Source: Klebsormidium nitens
Taxonomy: Eukaryota > Streptophyta > Klebsormidiophyceae > Klebsormidiales > Klebsormidiaceae
DNA: 64,000 nt
Reading direction: 5' to 3'
Assembly: GCA_000708835.1 (NCBI GenBank)
Contig: DF237005.1
Location: forward strand, 163,943 to 227,942
The notes under the pieces were generated by a model that saw nothing but the letters and a program-made list of their open reading frames with translations, did no database searches and was not told the DNA's origin. This document shows positions 33,301-49,440 of the stretch, in pieces. A program made the position numbers and the translations under genes. Position 1 is the stretch's first letter, and each line of letters opens with the position of its first letter.

Positions 33301-36300
33301 TAGGAGCTTCAGGAGCCACGGCTTGAACCGAGGCTCCAGAAAGTCCTGTAGAAAGCAAGGTTAGCGACAGAGTCTGCAAAATTGAGAAATTTACTTTTGT
33401 GGGTTAGGGACGAAACGATATGATTGGCGGCACAATGGCCACCGCCCGCGCGAGGAGGTTCCGGAGACACAGCTTAAACCAAAACTTCAGAAAGCCCTGC
33501 CAGGGGGATGAACTCTGTGGTGAAAGGTTCTTCCAAGAAGTTGTCCGGAAAGTATCTTTTTCTGCGAATACGAGTGCAAGGGTCTAGCGAGCACTTCGAT
33601 TACAATTCCTAAAGGCAGGAAGGCGAAAAAGCTTGAACCTGTACGACCGTAAAGACGAGGAAGAAGGACGGGAGGTCCACAAGGGATGTGAGGCGGAGCG
33701 TAATCTCTTTGGAGCTTTGATCCTGGGTGTAGATTTGCAACTACATTCGGGCGGTAAGACCGTCGCTTGGTACAGAACAAGAACGAAAACGCTGTCAGAG
33801 GTGGAACTCAGGGTTTGCTGCAAAGCGATGTTCTGGCTGTTGTTCTGCTTTTGTTCTGGGTCTAGCTCTGACCATGATCCGAGCAGATTTCAGGAAGACA
33901 AAACAACACCTCAAGGCACCGTACTGCTACCCATACGAGCTCAAATGCTCGCTGACGTCAGCATGGGAGAGAAATCTTACCTGCATGACGTACTGCCCCG
34001 CGTACGTCCCGGTGATGGTGGAGCTCTGGCCGGACGCGAGCAGCGCAACCGCAAAGAGCTCGCGGCTCCATTTGCCGAGCACGTTCTGCACAGAGAAGTT
34101 GGGGGTTGCTTTTACTTTCGCTTCGCGTTGTTCCCTAGGTCACGGTGTTTACGATATCCTTGTTCTCAAAGTAGGAGAAGGGCGAGCACTAAGAACAGGC
34201 GCTTGAGGGATGTCACGAGCAGGGCGACCGCAAAGAGCTCGCGGCGCCATTTGCCGAGCACGTTTTGCGCAGGAAGGACGACGGGAAGAGACTCTCATTT
34301 TCTCTCAATCTAGTTCCTGCGCATCAGTGCAAAAGCACGGGAACGCTTTGGTAAGTGATCACAACGGAAGGGACCGCTCGCGGCTTCTTTCGCCCAGCAC
34401 GGTTTATGCAAAAAGGCAGGAAATACGGTTCTTCTCTCCCGCTTCTAGTAGTTTCCACATCAAGGTGTTTGACATCTCCTCGTTATTGAATCAGGAGAAA
34501 GAGGAGCACAACTGACAAAAGACGCTTGAAGATTGTCACGAACAAAGCCACCGCAACCGGCTCTCAGCTCCGTTTGCCAATCGCATTCTGCAGGAAAAGG
34601 CGGGATCGAGAACACTTTCCTCTCGCTCTCAGGTTCCGTACTTCCTCGCTTAGTTGCAAGAATTAGAAAGGGACTGGAAACTGCTTAACGGAGGGATTCT
34701 AGCGAACAGCCCGCTGCTTCACTTGTTAAGACCTTGTCAACTCCTTTTCCCTGGACAAGAGAGGGACAGATAGCCACGAGGCAGAAATTCCAGCATAAGC
34801 GTCCCGTCAGGATAGTCTACAATGCTTACTTGTAGAAGGAAAGGTGTCCGGTCGAGGTCGATGTTTTGGCAGTTGTCGAGGTCACTGGGCGACAGGTTGG
34901 GTCGGCTGCAGACCGCCCCGGCGACGGCGATCACGCTGACGTTGATGGCGAAGGCCAGGAAGAGCGCGAAGGAGCATTCAATAAAGTTGAAGCGGCACCC
35001 GTCCTGCAAGGGGAAAGTGAAAGCTTCGATTCGAGATGACTGATGGGTAGAATGGTAAGGGTGAGGAATGAGGGACCTTCTTTGAAGAGAGTGAGGGGTA
35101 ATGATAATAAGGGGGGAAAATGATAGATTTGCCAGCCTAGGACGGCGAAGACAGTTTTGGGGGGGGAGGGAGACGGGTGCATAACGGGCAATCTTCGGGG
35201 TTTGTGTTTTGAGATTAGTGGGTTAGAAGCTTACTATTCTTAACGCTCCGTATTCCTGGATCAAAGACTTACTGCAAGTTGACCGGTACATCGAGTTCAG
35301 TGCTCCAAGTAGGTTGTAAGACGTCCTAAAAGGCGTCTGAAAGAGCCCGAAACGATTGCGACATGCTATCAAAAGATTATGACCTTCTTGCACAAGATGT
35401 CACGTGGACCGAATAAGTGCGTCCGTCGTTAGGGTTGGGCTATGCTCGCACTCCAAGCTGTGCAAGGACCTGTGAGAGGGGGCGCCTTCAGGAATTGACC
35501 ACGGAAAACATTGGACAAAAGGGAAACGGACCTGAGAAAGCACGATCTGAGACAAGCAAAAGCAAGAGCGGAAGACGAAGCTTAGGAGATGAAAAATCCT
35601 CCAGGGACTTCAGAAGCCACCAATATGTAGAAGGGCTCAAGGAGCTTGATGGAAGACAAGCAGAAGCACGCCGAGAGACGCAAATGGGAAGCTTGAGCTT
35701 ATGAAAGAGCGAAGATTCGAGAATTTTGGAAGAACTAGGTTGACAATGAGCCCTGACCTTGATGCCCCGGGCTGTGCGCGGAACTTTTCGAGTCAGAACG
35801 AGCGCGGAGTGCAGGTACAGGTTATGCCTGCAACGGAATGAGCGGAACAAGTCAACTCGGCACGCTTTAATTTCTCAGAAAGATGAGACGCGCTACTGTC
35901 TGAGAACGTAACGAGCGTGACGCTTTGCATTTTCAAACAAACAACATGGAATAGCGTTTGAAGCGAACTTTGCCTAGTAGACCGAAAAATAAGCAGAAAG
36001 CGGCGGCTCGTCCCTGGATGTTCTCAGACTTGGAGAAACAACTTAAAGTAGTAGTCCTTCCCGTCTGCAAATCTTATCCGGCTCTTACCTATGAGAACCC
36101 TTTTCTCCTCAAGCAGGCGTGCACTTGGAGAAAAGGCTGGGACCTCAACAAATGCTGCCCTCGAGAAACTACCGTATCAGTGAATAATTTCGGCACCTTC
36201 GACGCCGAGTAATTAACTTAAGAACCGTTTGAAACTTTCGGTAGACCAAGGGTTACCTGCTAGAAAGTACCGTTATCGATCTTCATCGCGTCCTGATGAT

Positions 36301-39300
36301 GATTACCACGGCAAACAACTGTATGGATTTTTGCGGAAAATAAACACCGGTTCAGTCTTGAAACTTCGTCACTCACGGCATGACGACTGCCCCCAGCAGC
36401 GACACCGCGATGGCCGTAGCGTGCGACCCGTTCAGCCGGGGCACGAACATGCCCTCCAACACTTCGGCGGCGCGCGGGCGCGCAAAGTAGAGCTCGAAGA
36501 AGAAGCACGACGCGATCATGAAGACCAGGACCGAGATGAAGATCTCCAGCTTGCGGACCTGCGGCGGACGGCCAATAAAGTGAGCGTCCACAAAGTCCGA
36601 AAGCTCGCCGTCGGATCTAAGAAACGGAAGTGGCGAAACTCCATCATGAGAGGGAGCCTCGGCGGAGTCGCTTTGCGCACGGAGTAGCAAAAGTTACTTC
36701 TTGTGGGGGTTAGGACAGGAGGATCTGACGATCTTCGTAGCAGGCCGCTTTGTCAAGCCCAATTGCTGTCTTCAGGGTTGCGGGTTTCCAAAACATTAGG
36801 TATTGGAGAAGGACATCCGTCAAAGCGTTCAGGGAGCCTCCGTGGCGTCTCGATGCTTTCACACGGCTGAGAAAAGAGGACGCTAATCCACAATCTGCTT
36901 CGCTCTTCAAGCAGAAAGCCTTTCTCCTGGAAGAGACTTCTCTTAGACACATTGAACGACTCACCCCGTAATTTTGCAGCGCGAGCAAGATGAGCGTGCT
37001 GAACCCCGTGAGGATGACACCAATCCAAAGTGGGATGCCAAAGAGCATCTGGAGAGCAAACGCGGTGCCAATAACTGGGGAGGAGCAGAGAAACAGGTTA
37101 GCTCTCTCTTCTCATTTTGTTGCTTTGGTTTTCGACACTCTACAAGTCACGAAGCAACAAGTAAAGGACTCGGAGTTTGACGAATCTCCAGTTGCAACAG
37201 AAATCAAATTTCTGCGGTGAAGAAAGCGGCCTGATGGGTTTGAATGGGACGCCGAAGTTCAGCTGAGACATCTGACCTTTTGCAGCCAAACAATTTGCAT
37301 GGTGAACTCAGGGTTACCTTCTGGAATGTCGCTAGCCACAATTGCCAGCTCGGCAATGATCCAGAGCGCGTGGTTGACTCGCTTCGGGTACTCTGCTCGG
37401 CAGTGCTCCGAGAGATGCTTCCCTGCAAGGTTGTGATCAGAATGATCAGTGGTATGCAACGTGAAAAATTACAAAAACAGACAAAGCACTGAAAAAAGAT
37501 GCTTTCCTCCAAGATTTCAAGCAGGATGATCCGTAAGAGGGTGGACTTTAAAAATCCACACAAATATGCAGAAGCATTGAGAAACGTTGGCGCACAGCTC
37601 CCTTGCCGCCTCTGAGGGCCGACTGCGTTCGAGTGCGATATGAGCGACTTTCAAGTTTGACCCACGGGCGCATTGGATCCTACAAATGTACAGATCCGGG
37701 CACTATACGGGCTCAGGGGAGAGTCAGGTGACTCCGCATCCCCCAAAAGGGAACGTGAAGTCAGTGGCGGAGTTACATCTTATTAGCAGGCTAATTACTC
37801 GCACAGAATCTCAAGTCACAAGCGAAAACGGATCACATCCTTCCTTCCGCGCAAGTCGAGCAGCTTTTTGCGGCAGGAAATTCCAATATGCTGGTCACAA
37901 ATACGTCCCGCCGTTTGTCAGATTGACGCACCTGTCACCACCCCTAGGTTCGCCGCTAGCGATTGTATGATGAGCCCCGCAATGGAAGCCAGCAGCAGCA
38001 CCCAGAGTAACTGCGCCCAGAAACGCATGGTATTTCACGCACGAATCAGATGAAAGGTGTTTTGCAGATTGTAATACGGCCAGCGGATCAGGCAAAGGGA
38101 GAGGATTATCGGCTTTGTGAGAAGTCAGCTGACCAGTGCCCTTACGGTCTTTCAACGACTTCTGAAGAGCCTTAGTATCGGCGCAATTGAATACCTTTGG
38201 AAGGATTCTTTTGCTTACGGGCTGTGAAACGATATGGACGAGATGGGGATCAATCGTGAGTGCTCTTCCTACAAACAACCCCAATCCGGGGGTGCTCTGG
38301 TTTCGTGTGTCTTTACCAACAATGCTTGTTGTGATTGGCCTGAGAACGAATGGTTGCGCACTGCTTTGCGCTAGTTGACAACCTGAAAGTTTATCCTTAC
38401 GCAAATTTGGGATACACAAAAGACGACCTCTATCATACAGAGCAGTACAGAGGTTCATAGGTGCACAATTGGGACAAGCTAAGTCGCTATGCAGATTGGG
38501 CATTGCCTTAAAGTAGTAAAGGAAAAAACCGGATAAGAGCGCCACTAATCAGTTCTCAGGGGCCACTTGCCTCGTACTTGAAGTCAGCTCCAGCTTTCAG
38601 GTCGCTCTCAACTGCACAGCGTGAAGGCAGCTTATGTTCTGGTTCTGTTCCATCTATGCTGACGTCAATTCTCACAGAAACAGCACATTTCCGGCTCCGA
38701 AGATGGAATCAAGTTTCTCTTTCACTCGGGCTTAAACTCACAGATTGCTCATCAAGACTGGAGCTTCCAAGAAATCCCGGAATGTGAAGCAACGTCGATA
38801 GGGCCAGGACTGTAAGCTAGGTCGAATCTCTTTCCGTGAACAAAGCCACAATATCTGCCAAATTAGCCAAAGAAGAGAGTGAACAAACAGAGGGACTTTG
38901 GCTGACTGCATGACACGGCACCAACATCGAACATCTGCTTGTCCAGCGAGAAGACCACCAGGGAAGCATCCATGATTTCGTCAGGGGCGCCCAAATCGCC
39001 AGAGTTACACATTCAAAAACTATGGGGTGAGAGGCCTCGATAATTAGGTTAGGAGCTAAACTAACATCTGATGACACGCTTCCGGCGTCTTGCCCAAGAC
39101 CTCGCAGGGCTCAAAGTCGACGGCAAACCAAACCAAGGCAAACTAGGAAGTGAGTTTAGACAGGTTGACTTAGGTGGGTTAGACTTACAGTTTCCTGGAT
39201 CAATGTAAGCGATGGCCACCAAAAAGCCCGGCCCCAGGTACGCTAGCAGTTTCCGGAACCCCCGTTTCTGCAAGACAAAGAGGCAAGCCGAGTAGGATCA

Positions 39301-40095
39301 ACCTGCGACATTTCCTGTGTACCAAGGGGCCAAAAAGGAATCAAAAAGGAGGGCAAAGGAGGGAGGAGGGTGCAGACTGGAGGACAACGGGGCTTCCAAA
39401 CCTGAACTAGAATGTGGAAATCATATAATTTGTAACTTTCAACATACAGATAAGGGTGACGCCAATAGTACGTAATCAAGATGGGCCGATTTAAACGAGT
39501 TAAACTCTCAGTCTTTGCGGCAGGGCGAGCACCTGGCGCACGCAATTTCTGATTGTATGTTTCCCACCACTCCAATCATTACTGAGGACTCCATCCTACG
39601 GTGACCCTGAATGATTTAATCATGTACATAAACAGTTGCCCTGAACCTTGCAACCTACCCTGGGAACTCCCCGTTCCCCCAGGTTAGAGACAGCTGCGAT
39701 TGACGTCCAAAAAGGTGGTAGTCACAGACAGATGATAGCCACATTGGTTCCTGTTTGTTACAACAAATATGTCCAACTCTCTCAGTTCAAAGGGTGGTGG
39801 TCATGATGTGAGCTTGAGTGAAAAGTGAATAATATCGAGCAGATTACAGCCACGTTGTCATAACAAGTATAACCACTTTCCCCACAGCAAACGCTCTGCT
39901 TGCACTCACATCCGGCACGTGGATCTGCTTCTGAGCTGGCCCTTCCTCCTCCTCCGCCCCGCGCCTCGCCGATTGTGACGTCATCGCCAGCACGTCCGCT
40001 GTAAGCGCGTCAGAGCTGGACCAACTGCCATTGTCTGAGTCTGAACCGTCCAACAACCTCTTCTTTCCTTGAACGTCTTGCACCTTGGGAGCCAT
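30307..40095 (-). CDS. NRAMP: NRAMP-family divalent metal transporter
   Basis: Proton-coupled divalent metal (Fe/Mn) transporter in a cellular membrane. Fourteen exons with consistent phase: 40095-39910, 39267-39189, 38611-38571, 38010-37932, 37422-37318, 37074-36965, 36558-36377, 35827-35758, 35003-34830, 34085-33981, 33193-33062, 32162-32067, 31367-31209, 30591-30307; 600 residues. ATG at 40095 opens an acidic cytosolic leader. Transmembrane 1 has [18 protein letters not shown] with the metal-binding DPGN. Helix 6 has [17 protein letters not shown] with the MPHN motif. [19 protein letters not shown] is the consensus transport signature. Other helices include [39 protein letters not shown] and [14 protein letters not shown]. 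Exon 3 (41 nt) ends in a GC donor (GCAAGT). The tail after helix 12 is acidic with [11 protein letters not shown]. It lacks the long EIN2-type C-terminus, so it is a transporter rather than EIN2. Several introns contain extra, decayed copies of its own exons. Confidence 0.93.
31902..32032. repeat. Dispersed repeat, copy 2, inside an NRAMP intron
   Basis: Starts GAGGGCGTCGGAGGACCGG and ends GACGCCCTC, so the last 9 bp are the exact inverted complement of the first 9. The body matches copy 1 at 2386-2544 in the same orientation. It lies about 35 bp beyond the donor of NRAMP exon 12. Confidence 0.65.
32937..33061 (-). repeat. Tandem array of 39-41-nt units, each starting with a donor-like site
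   Basis: On the minus strand the donor of NRAMP exon 11 (GTAAGATC, from 33061) is followed by further donor-like sites GTCAGGTCC (33022), GTGAGCTTC (32981) and GTAAGGTCC (32942), spaced 39, 41 and 39 nt. The units share a CGTACGAA(T/C)T block and an A-rich middle, then an (C/A)CCGG(T)CG-type end. Use of the second site would extend exon 11 by 13 in-frame codons with no stop. Confidence 0.7.
33272..33351 (-). pseudogene. Partial second copy of NRAMP exon 11
   Basis: On the minus strand an intact acceptor (TTTCTACAG) leads into [20 protein letters not shown] then IVP, against [23 protein letters not shown] in the used exon at 33193-33062. Similarity ends there. The second half of the exon, including IGGSSGAG, and a usable donor are missing, so it is a truncated copy that probably is not spliced in. 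Confidence 0.8.
33422..33500 (-). pseudogene. Partial third copy of NRAMP exon 11
   Basis: Reads [20 protein letters not shown] then IVPP on the minus strand, truncated at the same point as copy 2. A CAG acceptor precedes it, but the pyrimidine tract is poor and no donor follows. The three copies are spaced about 150-160 bp apart. Confidence 0.8.
34214..34594 (-). pseudogene. Three decayed copies of the start of NRAMP exon 10
   Basis: The used exon (34085-33981) begins [20 protein letters not shown]. Upstream on the minus strand lie a copy at 34270-34214 reading [17 protein letters not shown] with its acceptor AG mutated, a shorter degraded copy at 34414-34372, and a copy at 34594-34536 with an intact CTGCAG acceptor but a stop after NAIGKRS. 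Flanking intron sequence is duplicated too: GGTGTTT(A/G)C(G)AT(A/C)TCCT recurs near 34145 and 34466, a period of about 320 bp. None could encode a full exon. Confidence 0.8.
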
Positions 40096-41042
40096 TCTTA
40101 GGTTAGGACAACGAGCAGGCAAATGCCAGCATTGAGCTCAAGAGACCTTATCCCCAAAGTCTGTTGATCATTGAATTTGACACAAGAGTTCTGGGCTGGC
40201 TTTGTGCGGAAGTTCAGTATGCTTCTTGAACCACGCCAACAAGCTAGAACTTTCCAGATCACAAAGATCGCGAGCAATTTGACGGAGGTGGTACACTCCT
40301 CTCGGCCCTGTAAACCTCAATCGAGCGCCTGGCCTTCGCAAACAAAAAATACTCGATGCCTGCCTCCTGCTCGAGTATCCTTGCAAGCGTTTATGAAGAT
40401 ACTATAACTTAGTCTATAACCGCCACCATCTCCTCCCCAAACTCATGCCAATGGTTGATGTCTGATCTTGAGCTGGCCCTTCCAAGTTCAGATCACTGTT
40501 GATCAGTTTTCAAAGAGTACGGTAGATACCACAGCATATTGCGGCAGACTGTTGATAAATGTGGATAGAAAACTGCGCAGCATATCCTTACCCGAGGTGG
40601 AACATTAAATCCTTTAATAATACAGGACGCATTTCTCCTGCGAAGCAGAAATCGCGGAATTCGTAATGGCCACAATACTTTGTCTGTATACGAGGGATAA
40701 AATTGCTACATATTACCTTCCGATCACGAGAGCAATACCTCGGTATTGAATTCAGTTTGCTAGCTAGGTAGGTGCTTGCCTTTGCCATTGGCATTGGCTT
40801 CAATGCAGATAGACAGGTCCAGGTCCTCCATTCCCCTACCGCCACACCTAGTCACACTTTCTTTCACTCTCAGAAGAAACATGCTGAGCAGCTGAGAGCT
40901 GGATTCCTGGAGGCTCTCAAGTAAAAGCTTCATTGCACCTTGTTGTATGTCAAGTGTGCGGTGACTTATCACCTACACCAGCGGTCAAAAAGAAAATCCA
41001 AAAAGGCATCTTCAGAAGGGCTAATACGCAAAGGGCACGTCC
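40096..41042. promoter_or_regulatory. Divergent promoter region between NRAMP and DeSI genes
   Basis: The two start codons face away from each other across 947 bp. No exon was recognised. No specific element can be assigned, and the 5' UTR limits are unknown. Confidence 0.4.
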
Positions 41043-43779
41043 ATGGCCCTGGAGGTACAAAGGCCTGTGCCCCACCCCATCTATCTAAATGTGTATGATC
41101 TGACTCCGGCGAATGGGTACTTCTACTGGCTGGGCCTGGGCATCTATCACAGCGGTCTGGAAGGTGAGTAGGTTTCACAGCTGAGCTTACTTCTTATCAA
41201 CTTCTTTGTCTCAATAAGCATTCGTGAGGACCTTTGAACCAAATTCGTTCCATGAAAGCCCATATTCAAGAGAAGTTGACCCGCTGGTTTGTGCTCTGCT
41301 TCAAAGAACCCTATTTTTTGTTTAGGGATGTCTGAAACAATTTAGAGTTCCTTGGGGGAGAGAGCGGAGGGTGTGGCTGAGGGGAGTCGTTTTGCAGACT
41401 ATGATTGCTAAGAATAAAACCGTCTGCCTTCAAACCACATCCCAAGTGTGCAGGTTAAACTCTACAGATGATCAGGCGGCCAAGTGCTTTGTTTTCAACA
41501 AGGCCCAATCAGCGCAAGAGTAGATTACTTGATACTTCAGAAAAGCTTTGCTTCTTGAGTTTAATTGAGCTTCAGGATGACTTTACGGGGTTCGTTTTTC
41601 TTTCTATGAACTGGGGGAGTGGCGTGTATTTCACTTCACTGCCTCTATCAAGAATCAACAAGGCCTGGTTTGCAGTAAAGCAATCACAGATTGAAACTGC
41701 CCCCCAGCTTAGGTTCACGGGACAGACCACACGTGTGGCGTCGGAACTTAGCCGTGCCCAATTTATTTTCAAAGTATCAATTTTCAATGGTCGAAGCCAA
41801 CTGTGTTGACCCTAAAAGCTGAGGTCCAAAAGCAGGTTTTTACTCCCCCCTGTGAAGCATCTTCCCCTTGTGTAGTGGCCAACTTAAAAGGGGGCGTCAC
41901 TGTGTGTGGTGATGTTATCAGTTTGTAACCAGGTTTTGCACTTTCTGGATCGATCCTCCTCGTTCCTAGGATTGGTTTCATTCTTTACTTACCCATTTGA
42001 CATCCGCCCGCAGCCCACTACGTTGATAGGGGTGCGTAAAACTCCCAACTGAACAGCTTGTTTCCCCATTCAAGTCAAATACGCTACCAGGGTTAAGAAG
42101 CGGGTTATCCTAACCTAGATTATTCCTTGCACAGCACATGGGACAGAGTACGCATACGGGGCGCACGACTACCCCACAAGCGGCGTGTTTGAGGTTGAGC
42201 CCAAAAATACCCCCGGGTTTGTATTTCGGGAAAGTATTGAGATGGGCACAACGAGCATGACACCCCGTGAGTTTCGGGGGTTCATCGAGGCGGCGGCGGA
42301 CGAGTACACGGGGGATAGCTACCACTTGATAGTAAAGAACTGTAACCATTTCACAGATGACATGTGTTACCGGATGACGGGGAGGCGGATACCTGGGTGG
42401 ATCAATCGGTTGGCGCATATAGGTGAGGGTCTCAAGTAACTGAACTCGGTGAGCGGCAATATGCTCTGGAGTCGTCTTGATGCATTGACTGGAAAGGAGG
42501 TTCCTTTCACTTCAATTTGGGTAGGCTTTACTGGTCCCAGAAGAATTTCTTGGACCGTTCAGAAGTACCTTCGAGAATTGACTAGTGCGCACAACTGTCC
42601 TAAGAACTCAAATCCATTTACTCGGTAAACAATCAACGAACTTGCTCTGATAGGCCATAGTACTTTGTCGTCTTCCTTCGAAGGACGATGGCTGTGAGAT
42701 TGTTCCACGTTGTCAAAGGAAGACAGCACCACAGCTTTGACGTTTTTCTGGAACCGTTTGCGCCTGCGATTCTTGTTATGAAAGTATTTACCTGGTCCCG
42801 AGCAGGTGACAAGCGCCCGCATTCTTGCGGGGCGAGTTCGGTCTTTCCCTTGCATGAAACAAACCCTTCGGTCTTGGTCTTAATTTGGCTCTACGAATCA
42901 CGCCCTTTGACTCGCAGACAAAAGGATGATCGGACCCTCCAGGTGGGTCTTCCTGGACCAAACTTCCAAGCGTTTGTTCCCCCCTTTTTCCAGGCTGGAT
43001 CTTCAACTGCCTGCTCCCCGAGAGCCTCCAGGTCACCGCCGCGCAGCAAGAGTACCGCCCCGTCCAACAAAACACGTACACCAAACTCCCAAAACCCCAG
43101 GCGCAACGACCGCGGCCGCCCCCCGAAACGGCCCCTGCCTGGGCCGTCCCGAGCGCCCGGGAGGGATCCCCCGGCGATGACGTCAGCGGCGCAACGTCAG
43201 CGGCGCCCATGTCGGTTCCCGGCCTGAGGCGGGCGCAGGCGGGGTTGTTGGACCCGAGCCTACCGCAGCTGCCGTCTTTGTTGAGCTACCGGTGGAAAAT
43301 GGACGCAGGTGCGGTTTCGTAGCCTTGGCGTGTTCTTGATTATTTTTTGTTGTGCTTTTACCCCTCTTTTCTGAACGGGGACGTTCGATCTGATTTCGTC
43401 ACGATGTTCCCTCCAGCCGTCCTTACGACTGGAATACCTGTGGAATATGGGCGCAAGCGGCTGCCATGCATCTTATCTTTTCTTTTCCTCGTACCTCCGT
43501 GTCTTGTTTTCATTGCTCGTTATCCTTTTCGTCGTCTTTCGCCCTGTCCTTGTTTTGATAATTTTGACCTTGTTGTCCGCATTACTTGGGCTCTACTGTT
43601 CCTATCTCCAACGCTCATACGTAATGTAGGACTGACGATCTCCCTTTACTGCAGACGGTCTTCGGCCTCAGTCAGTCAACCGTCCGAGTGACAGCGAACG
43701 GTTACTTCCTACAGATGCGAGTGTGCCACAGAAGGACAGAATACTTGACACAAGGCGGTTACGAGACGGTGGAACTTGA
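41043..43779 (+). CDS. DeSI/PPPDE-family cysteine isopeptidase (deSUMOylase/deubiquitinase-like)
   Basis: Predicted thiol peptidase of the PPPDE (DeSI) superfamily, which removes SUMO or ubiquitin. Four exons: 41043-41163, 42135-42422, 42994-43308, 43655-43779, phases 1/1/1, 282 residues. The domain covers residues ~10-150. It opens IYLNVYDLTPANGYFYWLGL, followed by GIYHSGLE with the catalytic His, then GTEYAYGAH, SGVFEVEPKNTPGFVFRESI, and HLIVKNCNHFTDDMCYRMTG with the catalytic Cys in KNCNHF, then IPGWINRLAHIG. Exon 3 carries the family's usual LPESLQV segment, then a Pro/Ala-rich low-complexity tail. Exon 4 adds about 40 polar residues. The ATG at 41043 has a good context and the family normally starts close to this point. 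Both catalytic residues are present, so it should be active. Confidence 0.9.
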
Positions 43780-44735
43780 CCCCAGCTTGTGTGCTCGACT
43801 GAGTTTGTGATTGTGTTGTATTTGGTCAATGCATGGCTAGATATGCAACTGTAATGAAGTGCACTGACTATCAACGTTCCCGTTAATAGTACAGGCTTCG
43901 GATTGTGCATAAGTCAAAGCTTGCGGTGATGATCGAAGTTGCAGTGCGTGTATATCATCATGTTGAGTGCACTGATCGATGTTATATGCAGCAACTCGAT
44001 GTTGCCTTCCAATCTACCAACGCCCTAGGCGTCATTAATAGCCATGTTGAGCACGGCCGCCAATCGTTGTCAATGCAGTTTGTTCAATCATGGCTGATTC
44101 ACCCTTCTTTATTGCATGGTCGCATGCTTTGTACGTTAAGAGATAAGGATATATCCCTGCTCGGCGCGCGCTAGAATATAGCTTGCGCGGCGTGTGTGTA
44201 TATGGCTGAGGATCTGTGCACCCCCATCAAAATTCATGCACAGCGTACTGTAGGGGGATCGAGTAAATTGCAAAAGGACGATAGTCACTTCCTTTCCTGC
44301 TTTGTACCAATGCATGTCAGGCAGCTAGGCGATGAGATCTTGAACTTGCCATCATAAGAACGCGATACAAGTTCGAACTCAATACACACGAGGGAAAACG
44401 ATATGGTGCATGGACCCATACCAACACAAATCTCTGGCTCTGCGCCACAAAAAAAGCACGATTCGCAGGTCAGGTTAGAAATACATGTGGATTATTCTAG
44501 TCCTTCGACTCAGCACTCGAGTTGCTGATCCCGATCCGAACCACAAACTACCAACAACATGCACACCCCTTCGTTATTAGAACAGTCTTCATAATGAGCT
44601 GTCACAGCATCCCGATCCGCCAAAACTAGTACCTACCCTGCAGACTGCAATCACCAGCATACGATGGTACCTTCCACTACCTCATTCCTCATGCAGCACA
44701 CCCAGCGACAGTCCCCTCCCAGTCGCCAGCAACAC
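43780..44735. other. Convergent intergenic region
   Basis: The 3' ends of the DeSI (+) and SAHH (-) genes meet here. No exon-like frame was found. It is AT-rich and has several GCATG/TGCA words (for example near 43831, 44116, 44124, 44310, 44404). A TGTAA word follows the DeSI stop at about 43846. Confidence 0.5.
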
Positions 44736-48798
<4,063 letters not shown>

Positions 48799-49440
48799 GG
48801 CTGCGAATCTGCTCGATCTACAAAGGGAGAATGCGCCTCAGGAGAGGCGGAAGAAAGATGGTGAAGGGAGAAAAGACAAGAAATGTGAGCTTTCCCTGGA
48901 ACTTTGAGCACCCTTTGTATAATGCTCCCTAGCTGTGATCCGCTAAGTTGGCGGGCCCAAGCTACTGATGTCAGTGACGTCGCTGCAAAAGTGACGCTGC
49001 ATTGCTCTGGATATTTTCCACTTTCCGTTTGACCGAATTACGATCCAACTTTCTTCGACGATAATTGTTTCGCCGGAGTTTGTATACCCATCGAATTGCC
49101 CCGGGTCGAAACTGAATCTTTTCGGCATCGAGCTTTGGTGGGCGCTTCTGCGAGAGATCTGCGAGGGGCGGTGTAGAGGAAGCCAGCATTGCGCATGGGG
49201 CGATAACGAGGGCGTTGCAATCACTCTACCTCTGAGTCTACCGTCAATTAACGGGCAAGGCGCCCTGCATAGCTTATGGGGAATGGTGATCCCTTGAGCT
49301 TTGTTTGAGCTCCTCATCCAAAACTCGAAGCTTGTCTTCTCGACATTCAATGGTGCCAGTCATCAGCAATGCGGACCATTGCCATATTAAATTCCTTGTA
49401 GACGTAATGGAGTGTGTTTGAGGATCATAGTTTTGCCGTT
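48799..49440. promoter_or_regulatory. Divergent promoter between SAHH and the methyltransferase gene
   Basis: 642 bp separate the two start codons. The segment contains TGACGTC at about 48975, a bZIP-type core. It may drive both genes. No TATA box can be assigned, and 5' UTR ends are unknown. Confidence 0.45.

Noticed and set aside
38817-39077. Minus-strand open frame in the NRAMP intron between exons 2 and 3
   Set aside because: It does not match any NRAMP helix and is not needed: the 41-nt exon at 38611-38571 joins exons 2 and 4 in phase.
42788-43210. Minus-strand open frame of 140 codons opposite DeSI exon 3
   Set aside because: Shadow of the GC-rich coding exon on the plus strand.
48943-49350. 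135-codon minus-strand open frame between SAHH and the methyltransferase
   Set aside because: No family resemblance and it lies in the shared promoter/5' UTR region.
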